Below, in pieces: positions 33,200 through 44,822 of a DNA stretch of 64,000 bases. The DNA is from Phlebotomus papatasi (lineage: Eukaryota; Arthropoda; Insecta; Diptera; Psychodidae). The stretch spans positions 16,895,078 to 16,959,077 of the forward strand of contig NC_077224.1 of assembly GCF_024763615.1 (NCBI RefSeq), given 5' to 3'. The position numbers were made by a program, and so were the translations under genes. The notes beneath the pieces are model-generated. The model was given only the letters and a program-made list of their open reading frames with translations, was not told the DNA's origin and searched no databases. Position 1 is the first letter of the stretch. Every line of letters starts with the position of its first letter.

Positions 33200-34290
33200 T
33201 TACTTCTCATTTGTACTAAAATACTATGGTGATATGGAATATATTTTACAGATTTAGTACAAAAATTAGAATATTAATTACATTTGGTATCCATCCTCTT
33301 CTGTAAAGAAACCATAAAATTATTTTCTAACTTCCAGGTAACCCGCTTAACTCACAAATCATTTAGTACATTTATGTACTAAAAAGTTATTCTCCATTGA
33401 GATTATTTCTACTTGATACAACATGTTCTTCTTATTGAGCATGTTCTATTGAAAACAATTCGAAATTGGCAATTCTTAGTTTTTTGAATCTTTTTCGATT
33501 TGTACTAAAATACTAATTAAAATAGAATCTGAATATTATACAGATTTATAACATAAATTAGAACATTATTTGCATTTGACACTGAAACCATCCTGTAGTG
33601 GAGGTCGTATTATTATTCACAAGCTTTATATTAACCTACTCCTCTCTCACTTTTAATTAGTGCATTGGTGTACTAAAGGATTACACTCCATTGACATTTT
33701 TCCTAATTTTAACGTGGTTTTAGTACGAAAACTTAAAACATTTTCCTGAATAAACCAACCAAACAATGAAATTTGATAGTCCTCATTTTTATTATCTTAG
33801 TATTTCTGTCACAATTTGTTTTAGTACATGCATGTGCCAAAACATATCATAGAGATTAAAAGTTTTTTTTCTGATAGACAAATAATTTGAACGTATTAGG
33901 CCCTTAACATTAATTTAAAAAAAAATACATTGAAAATGTTGTGAAATTTGTATTACTAAACATATTCTGGATTTTATTCGACTTGTACTAAAATACGATA
34001 CCATTCAATGTGTTTAAGAGCCCATACTTCTGCTTTCTATTAATTTGCTTCTTCTATTTTCTACTAAATATGTCGAAAGTTTAAAATTTCTGTCATATTT
34101 CAGTTTAGCACATGGATGTGCTAAATTATAGTTTCAATACAGAAATGTCACATTGATAATATTTCCAAATTCCAAAATTTTGGCCACGTTCGCATCCTGA
34201 TCCAAAATCACGAAAGTTTGCAACGTTTTTATTTACTTTGAACAAATACATTTTGTCTTAGGACGTGAATGTACTAAATTATTTAAAATT
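33200..34290. repeat. Degenerate array with a recurring TTAGTACAT hairpin
   Basis: An 18-bp hairpin motif recurs at 33364 (TAGTACATTTATGTACTA), 33658 (TAGTGCATTGGTGTACTA), 33822 (TAGTACATGCATGTGCCA), 34106 (TAGCACATGGATGTGCTA) and about 34259 (TAGGACGTGAATGTACTA). Spacings are 294, 164, 284 and 153 bp. Between them a second motif, CGATTTGTACTAAAATACTA-like, recurs at 33209, 33497 and 33982. The alternation of ~290 and ~155 spacings suggests a ~450-bp higher-order unit or unequal decay. Confidence 0.6.
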
Positions 34291-34741
34291 CTCAAACATT
34301 TGGTATATACCTGTTCAAATAACCTATCAAGTTATATTTTATGTGAATTCCATCAAAAATTAACAATTGTAGGGAAATACAAATAACGAAATTTGGACAA
34401 ATAGGGAGAAGAATATCCTTGGCATTCAGGACAGTAAATTCTCGATATTTTTGGATTTTATGATTTTTGGATCCATGATTAAGAGATATAAATAAATCGG
34501 GAAAATATTTAAGAGCATTTCACATCATTCGATAAATTAATTCCATTCCATATGTGCCAATTTGTAAACATCCGCCGGATGCTTTTTCATACAACATTTG
34601 TTTATTATTGTTTGAATAATTGACTTCTCATTAACCGTCACCTATTCTACGAAAATGAGAACGATTTAGGAGAATTGAATAGACGGGTAATAGAAATTCG
34701 GTCTAGAGTAGCCGTAAAATAGGAAGCTCAAACTTAAAGTA

Positions 34742-35650
34742 GGGTAGAGTAAGCCCTTTTCGCCACCTTAAGGTTTTTGACCCTTGTAATTCTTACAATT
34801 TTTGTCGAAATAAAAAGAAATTTTCTGTACAAGTGCATTGAAGCATTGTCTCTCTAATGAACCAGGAGACTTTCCGGGAATTTTTGGGCATCTAGTTGAA
34901 AAAATACATTTCCTGCAACAATGCATGTTTCAGTACTTTTCGCCACTTTGTAAACACTTTTTCGCCACTGTGTAAGCACTTTTTCGCCACTTGTTTTCAA
35001 TTGATTTTTAAGAAACAGCTGCTTTCGAAAACCCTCAAAAGTACATTGCACAGTACTTTTCTTATTTCACACCTATATTAGACAATTATTAGAGTATTTC
35101 GAATGATTTTTTCCACATTTTTTGTTTGCGACAAAAATTAATTGACAATTACGTCTGTTTCAACTAAATTCCGCGATGTGCGCCACTTGTAAAATGCTTG
35201 GAAAAATGAGTGGCGAAAAGTACTTACACAACCGAAAAAAGTAAGCCCTATTTCACCACATCCGTATTTCTTTATTTTTTTGGAAAACATTATTAAATAA
35301 TGATATTAGAGCGAAGCTTAGTTAATAACAAAGTGACTTTCAGTGAAAAAATATCAAATACTGTACTGCAAAAACATAAAATATTGCAAGACAATTTGTC
35401 TGAGCGTTGACAAGTTTATTAAGAACTCCATATTTTTTTGGTGACTCTTCACCTTGTCGACAATTTCTTCAATTAACTTGTAAATAATCTAGTCGTTGGA
35501 GCACCAGTTATGGTTTTCTGATCCGTTGGACTAGAGGTTACGAATTAATAGTCATTTCGCAGTTCCATGAGCTCATAATTCCCTGAAAAAGTGATTTTAT
35601 TTGTAGGTGGTGAAAAAGTGCTTACTGGCGAAAAAGTACTGACTCTACCC
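34742..35650. mobile_element. GGGTAGAG TIR element (909 bp), TA target
   Basis: The left end GGGTAGAGTAAGCCCTTTTC and the inverse of the right end GGGTAGAGTCAGTACTTTTT are TIRs, flanked by TA (34740-34741, 35651-35652). The interior repeats a ~10-bp motif, TTTTCGCCAC, at about 34759, 34938, 34965 and 34981, and its inverse GTGGCGAAAAG at 35211. No protein frame of note is present. The GGGTRGAG ends link it to the element at 18648. Confidence 0.8.
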
Positions 35651-35941
35651 TACATCCGATTGAAGTTAAATATTTAATCTAATAAAATATTTAGGTTCTA
35701 ACGCTTTCACTAAATTGTTAGAGCTTAAAAGCATTTGATGCATTCAGAGCTTTACCCAATAATTTAGTCTCGTCGCGTTTCCTCATTATTGGCTTTCAAG
35801 CTTTAAAAACTTTTTAAGCTCAACGAAATCAGAAAACGCGATGAGACTAAAATATTTTACGAAATTAAATATTTAAGCACATGGGGATTACAAGGGGTGA
35901 TTCATAAGCAATTAGAGTAGTTAGAATTCCTAATTACACAA

Positions 35942-37870
35942 AAAATATATGGGTTCCCAGAGTTCTCCCCTCCCTGGAAAAATACCTGGGTTCCCCTGGT
36001 TCCCTAAAAAATGTATGGGCTCTCCGGGTTCTCTGAAAAATGTGTGGACTCCCGCGGGTTCCTTGAAAAAAGTATGGATTCCCCGGGTTTCCCGAGAGTT
36101 CTCTGACAAATTTATGGGTTCCCAAGTTCCCTGAAAAATGTATGGGTTCTCTGGGTTTCCTGCAAAATGTATGGATCCCCTGGATTCCCTGAAATATGCA
36201 TGGGTTCCCCAGGTTCTCTAAAAATGTATGGGTATCACAGGTTCTCTAAAAATTTACATGTGGGTTCCCTGGGTTTCCTGGAAAAATACATGGGTTCTCG
36301 GGATACCCTAAAAAATATATGGGTTCCCCGGGTTCCCTGAAAAAATATATTGGTTCCTCGGGTCCCCAGAAAAAATGTATGGATTCCCCGGGTTTGCCGA
36401 GAGTTCTCTGACAAATTTATGGGTTCCCAGGTTCCTTGAAAAATGTATGGGTTCTCAGGGTATCCTGAAAAATGCATGGGTCCCCCGGGTACCCTGGAAA
36501 ATGTCTGGGTTCCCCGGCTTCCCTAAAAATCTTTGGGTTCCCCTGGTTTCCTGAAAAATGTATGGGTTCCTCGGGTTTCCCGAGAGTTCTCTGACAAATT
36601 TACGGGTTCCCAGGTTCCCTGAAAAATGTATGGGTTCTCAGGGTATCCTAAAAAATGCATGGGTCCCCTGGGTTCCCTGAAAAATGTATGGGTTGCCCGG
36701 CTTCCCTAAAAATCTTTCGGGTTTCCCTGGTTTCTTGAAAAATGTATGGGTTTCCCGAGAATTCTCTGACAAATTTATGGGTTCCCATCAGGTTCCCTGA
36801 AAAATGTATGGGTTCTCAGGGTATCCTGAAAAATGCATGGGTCCCCCGGGTACCCTGGAAAATGTCTGGGTTCCCCGGCTTCCCTAAAAATCTTTGGGTT
36901 CCCCTGGTTTCCTGAAAAATGTATGGGTTCCTCGGGTTTCCCGAGAGTTCTCTGACAAATTTACGGGTTCCCAAGTTCCCTGAAAAATGTATGGGTTCTC
37001 AGGGTATCCTAAAAAATGCATGGGTCCCCCGGGTACCCTGGAAAATGTCTGGGTTCCCCGGCTTCCCTAAAAATCTTTGGGTTCCCCTGGTTTCCTGAAA
37101 AATGTATGGGTTCCTCGGGTTTCCCGAGAGTTCTCTGACAAATTTACGGGTTCCCAAGTTCCCTGAAAAATGTATGGGTTCTCAGGGTATCCTAAAAAAT
37201 GCATGGGTCCCCTGGGTTCCCTGAAAAATGTATGGGTTGCCCGGCTTCCCTAAAAATCTTTCGGGTTTCCCTGGTTTCTTGAAAAATGTATGGGTTTCCC
37301 GAGAATTCTCTGACAAATTTATGGGTTCCCATCAGGTTCCCTGAAAAATGTATGGGTTCTCAGGGTATCCTGAAAAATACATGGGTCCCCCGGGTTCCCT
37401 GAAAAATGTATGGGTTACCCGGCTTTCCTAAAAATCTTTGGGTTCCCCTGGTTTCCCTAAAAATCTTTGGATTCCCCAGGTTTCCCGAGAGCTCCCTGGT
37501 AAATGTAAGGATTCCCCAGGTTTCCTGAAAAACATATAGGCTCGTCGGGTTCTCTGAAAAATATATGGGTTCCCCGGGTTTCCCGAGAGTTTCCTGACAG
37601 ATTTATTGGTTCATCAGGTTTACTGAAAAATGTATGGATTCCCCAGGTTTCCTGAAAAATGTATGGATTCCCCGGGTTTCCTGAAAAATGTATGGATTCC
37701 CCGGGTTTCCTGAAAACTATGTGGGCTCCTCGGGTTCCCTGAAAAAAGTATAAGTTCCCAGGGTTTCCCGAGAGTTTCTCTACAAATTTATAGGCTCTCC
37801 AGGTTCCCTGAATAATGTAAGGGTTCCCCGACAAATTTGTGATTTTCCCAGGTTCCCCGTGGATTCCCTG
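35942..37870. repeat. G+C-richer minisatellite with ~182-bp higher-order unit
   Basis: About 1.9 kb of imperfect ~30-36-bp monomers of the type TGGGTTCCCTGAAAAATGTA. A higher-order period is marked by the variant CGAGAGTTCTCTGACAAATT, which recurs near 36398, 36580, 36757, 36942, 37125 and 37306, about 182 bp apart. Units from 36.4 to 37.4 kb are nearly identical; the edges are more diverged, as expected for unequal exchange. Because many monomers are multiples of 3, long minus-strand frames arise (142 codons at 37885-37457, rich in Gly, Asn, Pro and Phe), but there is no sign of a gene around them. Confidence 0.9.
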
Positions 37871-40472
37871 GCCAGATTGGCTCAATTCTCCCGAAATGAG
37901 TTACCCCTTAGTGGATTATGCTTAGCAAGAACACAGTAATATACATAAAAGAGAATAATAGAGAATTTTTGAAGATAATTTTACATAAAATATACAATGT
38001 TTTATATATTTTCATAGGAAAATTTTGTGCCATTTTAACATTTATATATTTATATGACCACTTAACGCATGAATTATTTTATTTTCTGGTTGAATCGTTA
38101 GTCTTAATGATGCTGTTGCGGTCTCACAATTTATGCTCAATCGACAAATTACATAAAAATCTCGCGTATATTCAGCCTTTTTTTGTCTGCCTCTGTCTCT
38201 CTCCTCTCTACTTTTTATTCCATATAGCCATAAAAATTCAATTTAATACCCAAACATTCAATGTAATTTTTCACTGAATGGAAAAGAGATTCACAGAGAA
38301 AAATTGGATGCATAAACTCTATCTTCTCCAGCAACAACTAAAAGGAGGAAAAAAAAAAAGAAACATTCCTCTTTTTCTGCATTAATTGTACATGATCATG
38401 GTATAGAAATGTATTGGAAAAGCTACAAACAGCCATCGAAAGCTCATGTCTGGTTGAAGTACAAAAGCTCTAGGCAACGGATAAGGATGAATACCATTGC
38501 AAAACGTTCTGTAATCATCGACAGATAGGGATCTCTTTTTTTTATCCCTCTTGCCTGTTATATAGTAACATCGTTCACCGCACCAATTTTCCATATCTCC
38601 ACCCTTAAAAATTCATTGTTATTCACAATTCCCTCCCTCGAGTATGAACAGAAAAATTTTTGCATTGAAACATTTTTGCACAATTGGAACAATTTTCTGT
38701 TGTCTCTCAATTTGGAGAGGTTTTTTTTTGTGCTTATCCTGATGGGATACTACATCCCTCTTTTCCCCTTTTTGGGCAGATTTCACCACCCCCTTCACCA
38801 ATTACAATACATTTTCTCCTAGTGCATCTCATCCATGCAATAAATTCAATAGTTTTTGGTACAGATGATGAGTTACATATAGCAAAAAAGCTCCAGAGGA
38901 CTGTCATGGGGAATACAACAGAAAAATTCAATGCATCTCCCATGGACAAAAATATGAATGACTGAGAGAAACGGACACATTTTGACTGGGAATGCAAGAA
39001 AAATAATAAAATAGAAATAGATATAAAATGCAAAAGGGTATACTCAAAAAAAAAGTCGATTGTAGACGAGAAAATTCAAAAGCACCTTCCGGCTATTGAG
39101 GCGAGTTTCTCTTATTCTTCCCTTTTACGAAAAAGCTCTTATATCAGGATGTCTTTCTATGACTGAGATTTTCCAACAACTTCCCAACCACCATCAAATC
39201 CAGGACACTCTATGTCAAGCTATATATATATATATATCTTGATAAACCCTCTTATTATCTTGTATAGAATGACTCTGGAGAAAGATGAAAAAAGCTCGTA
39301 TGTTTGAATCTTGTACAAGGAGTTGTATAAGTCTCACCTCCCCACATCCATCCTCCCCCAACCTCTGCCCAATGGGGTCATGTGATGAAAAACCAACCCC
39401 TTTTGCACATAAACATTTTGCCCTTTTCAAACTCACAAAACTCCACACAGTGCATTTGGAAAATTTGCTGAGATCTCACTCTTCTTCCTCCTCCCGGCAC
39501 ATTTGGAAGTTGAGAATTTTTAACCCATACAGAAAAGAGAATGACAGTTCTTGTGGGAAACTTCCCTTCAAACTGCTGTCGCCCTTTTTCAATGGAATTG
39601 GCAAACAAACATCACGAAATATTTAAGCCAAATAACCAAAAAAAAACGAGAAACAACAACTTCTTCCTCCTCCAATCTCTTTATATAGTATACCTTTCAG
39701 ATGATTATACAGGATGTGTTAAAAGTTCTCTTTTCTATTTTTCCAACTCAAAAAACCAGAAACGAAAAATTTCCAAACTCGAAAAAAGAACTTCGAAAGG
39801 AAATGTCGAAACGATAGCGACCTCTTGTTTCTCCAAACGATGTTGGTTAATGTCACCAACTGTTACTTTAATACCGATCAGAAAAATTATCGAAAATTCT
39901 TTGAAAACTTTTGATCTTCGATATTCGAACCAAATTCTCGAACGTAACCAGTCACAGCTAGTTCCTGTCTATTATGTTTGTCGTTGCCTGGGTAATCGAA
40001 AAATAAGCCATGGTGAAAACCAATTTATCTCGTACAACACTCCATTTTGTATTAATCCGAGACACTTTTTCTCTTCCTTTATGCAGTGAGACAAAATTAA
40101 CTTTATAAATTAACGAATAACCAGTCGAAAACATATCTGGTTACGCTCGTTAATTTGGACTTTGATCAAAGCTTAAGAAACTGAATAGTTTCCTTTTAAA
40201 AATGCCTTGAAAACCTACAATATGTATAGGTACTTAGCTTCATAGTAGAGCACTCAATAGATCGTTATAATCGAAATGACGAATTTCTAGACAACCGGAA
40301 AGCAACTTAGTAGTTGTCTCAAATCTATCGTAGGTTAATTCGGTATTACAACAACTCGGTGAAACGATTCAGGTGGAATCTTGATGAGATCGCATAACTT
40401 TCATCTGATAGCCTTAGCTTGCTACTGGTAAACCGTCCGTCGTCGCGTCGTAATCGAGAATAACCTCTTGAA
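37871..40472. other. Low-repeat DNA, no confirmed gene
   Basis: The stretch contains a (TA)n run at 39221-39237 and a CACAGAGAAAAATT motif at 38292, identical to the terminus of the giant element at 44591 but without a visible partner. The longest frame in the window, 182 codons on the + strand (39541-40089), lies here. It has no recognisable motif, no signal peptide, several Asn/Lys/Ser runs and no supporting context, so I do not call it a gene. A 119-codon frame at 37918-38277 is hydrophobic because of the T-rich sequence. Confidence 0.45.
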
Positions 40473-40728
40473 ATAAGAAAGTCAAGGAGATGAACTCCCT
40501 CCGGATGCGTCAGGGGGTGCAATCCTTTCAGGACAGGAAAACACACAATTCTTTGCCAAAGCTTTCGACGCTTCAACGCGTCTCCCTGTCAATTCCTGTC
40601 AATGGTCAGGGTTCCTCAGTCGCGTTGACCCGTCGAAAGATTTGGCAAAGAATTGTGTGTTTTCTTGTCCTGAAAGGATTGCATCCCCTGATGCATCCGG
40701 ACTGAGTTCATCTCCTTGACCTTCTTAT
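40473..40728. repeat. Long palindrome with 108-bp arms
   Basis: The left arm (40473-40580) and right arm (40621-40728) are inverted copies. Paired blocks include ATAAGAAAGTCAAGGAGATG, TGCAATCCTTTCAGGACA, AAAACACACAATTCTTTGCC and CTTTCGACG. A 40-bp spacer separates them. The arms differ at a modest number of sites. The DNA is less AT-rich than its surroundings. No second copy and no target duplication were seen. It is probably a fold-back element or the product of a local inverted duplication. Confidence 0.8.
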
Positions 40729-42195
40729 GCTAATTATCGTCAGTAATCTACCAAAAACTCTTGAAATAAGTTTACGAACCGTTGCTGAAAACCAGTAAAG
40801 CTCTACGTGGATCCTTAAAAATATTCCAATCAAGAAATTTGGGCATAGAGAGAAAACTAATAGCTCAAGTCAGTCTTTTTATCGATGCGTTATTTGCAAG
40901 AAGTACAAATACAAAACGAATACTAATAGCGAAGCTTTTGTAAATGTTTCAAACTCTACTATGCGTTCATGAAACACCCAGGGGCTGTAGCGAGGAGCCA
41001 CTATGAGCATTTGTCACGTTATCACAAACTGTTGCAACAATGCTGAGCAGAGCCTGGCAAAGCCTACGCTGTTGGACCTTGCCCTGACCCAAGACCTAGA
41101 CGCAGACAGGAAAACGTGATAAAGGTGGATCCAGAATGAGATAGTTAATTACACCAGATGGAGGGTGTTTTGAGAAAATTAAATTTACAAAATTGGAAAA
41201 GTTGGCTAAAACAAGATCAAATTGGACACTGTCCTTAGCAAGTATGAACTGAGATTGTAAAAAAAATGCCGCCTGTAACAGAAGCATCTTTAAACCTTAA
41301 GGATCTTTCAAGCTGTCTTTAGCAATAAAAAGCAGGGGTATGGCGATACAAAACCTTCCTTCAATTCCTAAATTTGTCAAGGAAAGTTTAAGTTTAAGTT
41401 TAAGTTTAAGTTCCTAAGTTTGTCCTAAGTGAAGTCACGAAATTGAGGCTAACGAACAAGGGATCTGGGGGGGGGGGGGAATACTGTAACTCCTTTGAAG
41501 TGATCACCTGTCAAAATTAGTGAACAAAGCAAAAGAGATTCTGTAGTTCGCGATAGCTTCACGTGAAAGGATCACTTTGACGTTATGTGTTTCACTTGTC
41601 AATTTTTAGATGAAAATGGTGTTATCACTCATTGAAATCAGTGAAAATTTTTTCCATGTTCAACTTGAAAAACAACACCACATCATTTCTAATACTCAAT
41701 TCTAGTGTTTTCCATAGTTATTTAGTTCAAATATTGATGAAGATCTTAAATTTACGGAAAATTTCAACACACTTCCCCGGTCTGCTTCACGCAAAGTTAC
41801 AGAATAACTTTTCTAGCAGTCGTGAAGGGAAGCTCATGAACCTTTCACTGGTGAAGCGTGAGGGCGAGGGCGCTAACAACCCCTTCCCTACTTTACAAGG
41901 AGCCTCCGATAGGACGATCTTTTCAACAGCAAACTATACTACGTTTCTGGAGTGAGCTGACGGGGAGTCGCCAGGACTAGAGGCGGTTAGTGTAAGAGGT
42001 CCGGTCCCTTAAAGGGACGTTGCAGCCACCTAAGTGAGTAAGTAACTGAAGTAACTGAGTAAGTAACTTTACCGCAACAACTTACGCAGGGAGCTAGCCC
42101 GATCCCTAAGAGAGTAGTTACAGTCACTTACTTAAGTTAGTAACTAAATATGAAGTGTGAACGGCCTAGCCTGGAATACCTTTAGAGGTACACAT
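40729..42195. other. Unassigned DNA with a G+C-rich patch
   Basis: It includes (TTTAAG)n at about 41390-41414, a poly-G run at 41469-41480, and from 41800 to 42130 an unusually G+C-rich patch with the palindrome GTCCCTTAAAGGGAC (42005-42019) and three AGTAAGTAACT repeats (42035-42068). A 107-codon + strand frame (41632-41955) runs into this patch but resembles nothing I know. Confidence 0.4.
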
Positions 42196-42520
42196 GGGGA
42201 TCTCAGTGGCGCAATAGGCAAGACTGTTCGTCTTGACCAGATGAGATCTCTGACTCGACTCTCACAGTTGTGAGTTCGAGTTCCGCCCGGTGCAATACAA
42301 CTAAAAGTTCAGAAAAAGACATTTTCAAACGGAATAAAACGTAATAACAATGCACTACCTCTGACTAACAACTCCGGGAGCATGAAAGAAGCTTCAACAG
42401 TGCAGGGAAGGCGCTCCTGGATGATCTAAAAACGGACGTAGCAGATTCTCTTAACACAGGATCAACAACAATATACTATGATTACATTGTAACAAAATAT
42501 ATCCCGATACGATTAATAAA
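42196..42520 (+). repeat. tRNA-derived SINE A, copy 3 (uninterrupted)
   Basis: The ~325-bp copy shows the full order: GGGGATCTCAGTGGCGCAAT (A-box region), AGTTGTGAGTTCGAGTTCCG (B box), a body with ACTCCGGGAGCATGAAAG and GGCGCTCCTGGATGATC, and the tail ATTGTAACAAAATA, CGATACGATTAATAAAC. It is the reference copy for the family; see 23583 and 26890. Confidence 0.85.
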
Positions 42521-44590
42521 CAACTATGCTTCAACAAGACTAGGCCGATCCAACTTCTGAGGAACCGGCATTGTAAACTTGGTTTAGTCCTCAACCAAGG
42601 TAAGATAAGCAATTGGTTGGCCCAATCTTTTTCTACCCTGATCAGTCTACCATTTCACTAGATTCTACCCAGAAAATTTTGATGCACCTTCTACAACCCT
42701 AAGCATAGTTCCTTGCAATTTTCACACAAATGATTGTATTTTTTTGGTCCTTCGAATCCTGCATACTTTTAATTTTCTCCTCATACGTGACTACCCATGG
42801 AAAATTTTTTGGGGTTTGAGAGCATACCACACCAAAATAGTAGGTGGGAGGGTGGTTTTGAAAGTAATCAAGAAACATGGAAAATTCTCATTCACTCCAC
42901 ATTGTTTCCCAACAATGTATACCCTTTTGTCTTACACCATCCTCTTCTGTATTCAACTCTTGACACATAGGCAACAAAATAGACAAAATTTTCTTCCTAA
43001 AAGATTTTCAAACTCTCTTGTCATCAATTCGCGTGTGTGTGTATGTGTGTAAGTCCTTTTGCATATTTTATTCTCAATGGGATATATATTTCCCTTCAAG
43101 CACCCCCTCATAGCCCATCCACCCGAAAAATACCCCATTGTCTCCCCTTAAGAGAGAGAGAACATGTCTTTGAAAACGTGTCCCATTTGATATTCCCTTT
43201 TGCCATCCCTTTTCTCTTGTTACAGAGGAAAAACTCGCACTATACATCCTCTTTTGTTTTCCTCATTTTGCAAGAAGCTAACTCTATAAGTTTTCCAACA
43301 CGGAGATGGCAGTAAGATGTGTTTTTCATCAATTTCCACTATACATATCTATTCCCAAATGTGCTTGGGGGAGTTTGGGAGAGATAGTAAATTTTCTCCA
43401 ATTTTCACCCATTCCTCTTCTTCTGTTTTTGCTTTCACCTAAAGTTACAATGAATAAAAAATGAAAATTCGATGATATTTCAGAGGAAAAAAAATTTCAC
43501 CCCAAAAATCAAAAGGGAAATTTCAATGAAATTTTAAAATTTGCCCAACATAAGAAAAAATTTAATAGGAATTGTGTGACGTGTATTGAAATATAATTCA
43601 TCCCCTATTTCTACTTCAAAAAATAATACTCTAGGGTGATTGATCTGAATAATCGTGCCTTTTTCCTTCTCTTTAATTTTATAGAGATTACTTTAGGTTT
43701 AGAGATCAAAGACATTGGGCAGACCTCTGAAGGAAGATTGTATTTAAATGAAAATGATAAAATGTTTTGAGATGGAAAAGGAGATCATCACTGAATTGTG
43801 GTTTATTGCTGTTTTCTTAGCTATCTACACCATCTTATCCATCCACCCCTTCTCCGTATATACTCCCCAGAAAAACATTGAAACGTGAATGACTCAAGAC
43901 ACCCAGTGCAATAAAGAACCTGAAATAGCTGTTTGATTGACAGTTTATAGAGAAGACATGGGTTTAGTAGAAGGAATGTAAATGAGCTTGTTATTGGCTA
44001 TCAAGCTTTAGAGGAAGCTGCCTTGTATATATCGTTCGTTGGAAGAAAAGTCGAAGAACATCTCAATCCTGATACTGCCCCTTCAAATACACGTGCATTG
44101 GGGAAGAAAAATGTGCCGTGAAAGCAAAATACCCGTACATACACTCAGACAAAATTACACGGCGAACAAAATTTAGTATTCTATGTTTTTTTTTTTGACT
44201 GATTAAAAAATAACATAGATGACCAGTAAAGTAATATACAACTCAAGTCTATTATACAATGTAGGACTTATGAAAACCTTCGAAAAGTGCAGCTCGGTTG
44301 TCGGATTCTATGTTTTTTTCTACATCTTAAATTCCTATGTTTTCTACGTTTTAAAAATAAATTTAAGGTGTATTGTATTAAAATATAAATTGGAATTATA
44401 ACAAATATGATAAATTACAACAAAGAGATAACAAAGAAACACATAGAATTTTAAAAACATTCATGAACAGTAATTTAAATATGTAAAGCCAGATGAATTT
44501 AACTATTTCTGAAGAATACTTTAAATTATTTTTCACACACTAATAATTATTCTCTTCTAATTTTTGTTGAATGTATTCTATGTTTTTATA
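42521..44590. other. Low-repeat island, no gene recognised
   Basis: Frames of 92-102 codons (42744-43052, 43037-43315) overlap one another and frames on the other strand and have no known motif. A GT-rich run lies at 43033-43050. From 44160 onward the motif TTCTATGTTTTT begins to recur; it flanks the giant element on both sides. Confidence 0.5.
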
Positions 44591-44822
44591 CACAGAGAAA
44601 AATTACCCTCTAGATTCAAGAAAAAAATACTCTAAATAAGGCTTCGATTTTGCTCCAAGCAATTTTTTGCTTAAATTTTGCTTAAATTAAGAAAAAATTT
44701 CTATAAGAGCATTTTCTTAAATTTTAGAGTACGATGGTTTTGAAATTCAGTATCTTTGAATCTAGACTCTTTTACACTTAAATTTAGAGACAAATAGTTT
44801 TGAATTTGTAGCAAAAATGGTT

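Noticed and set aside
37457..37885. 142-codon minus-strand frame rich in Gly, Asn and Pro
   Set aside because: It lies wholly inside the minisatellite. The frame stays open because many monomers are multiples of 3.
39541..40089. 182-codon open frame on the + strand, the longest in the window
   Set aside because: It has no recognisable domain, its composition matches the surrounding AT-rich DNA, shorter frames overlap its start, and nothing around it suggests a gene. A protein search and RNA-seq would decide.
40660..40700. Hammerhead-like CCCCTGATGCATCC in the 40.5-kb palindrome
   Set aside because: CTGATGC lacks the core final A, and there is no GAAA partner.
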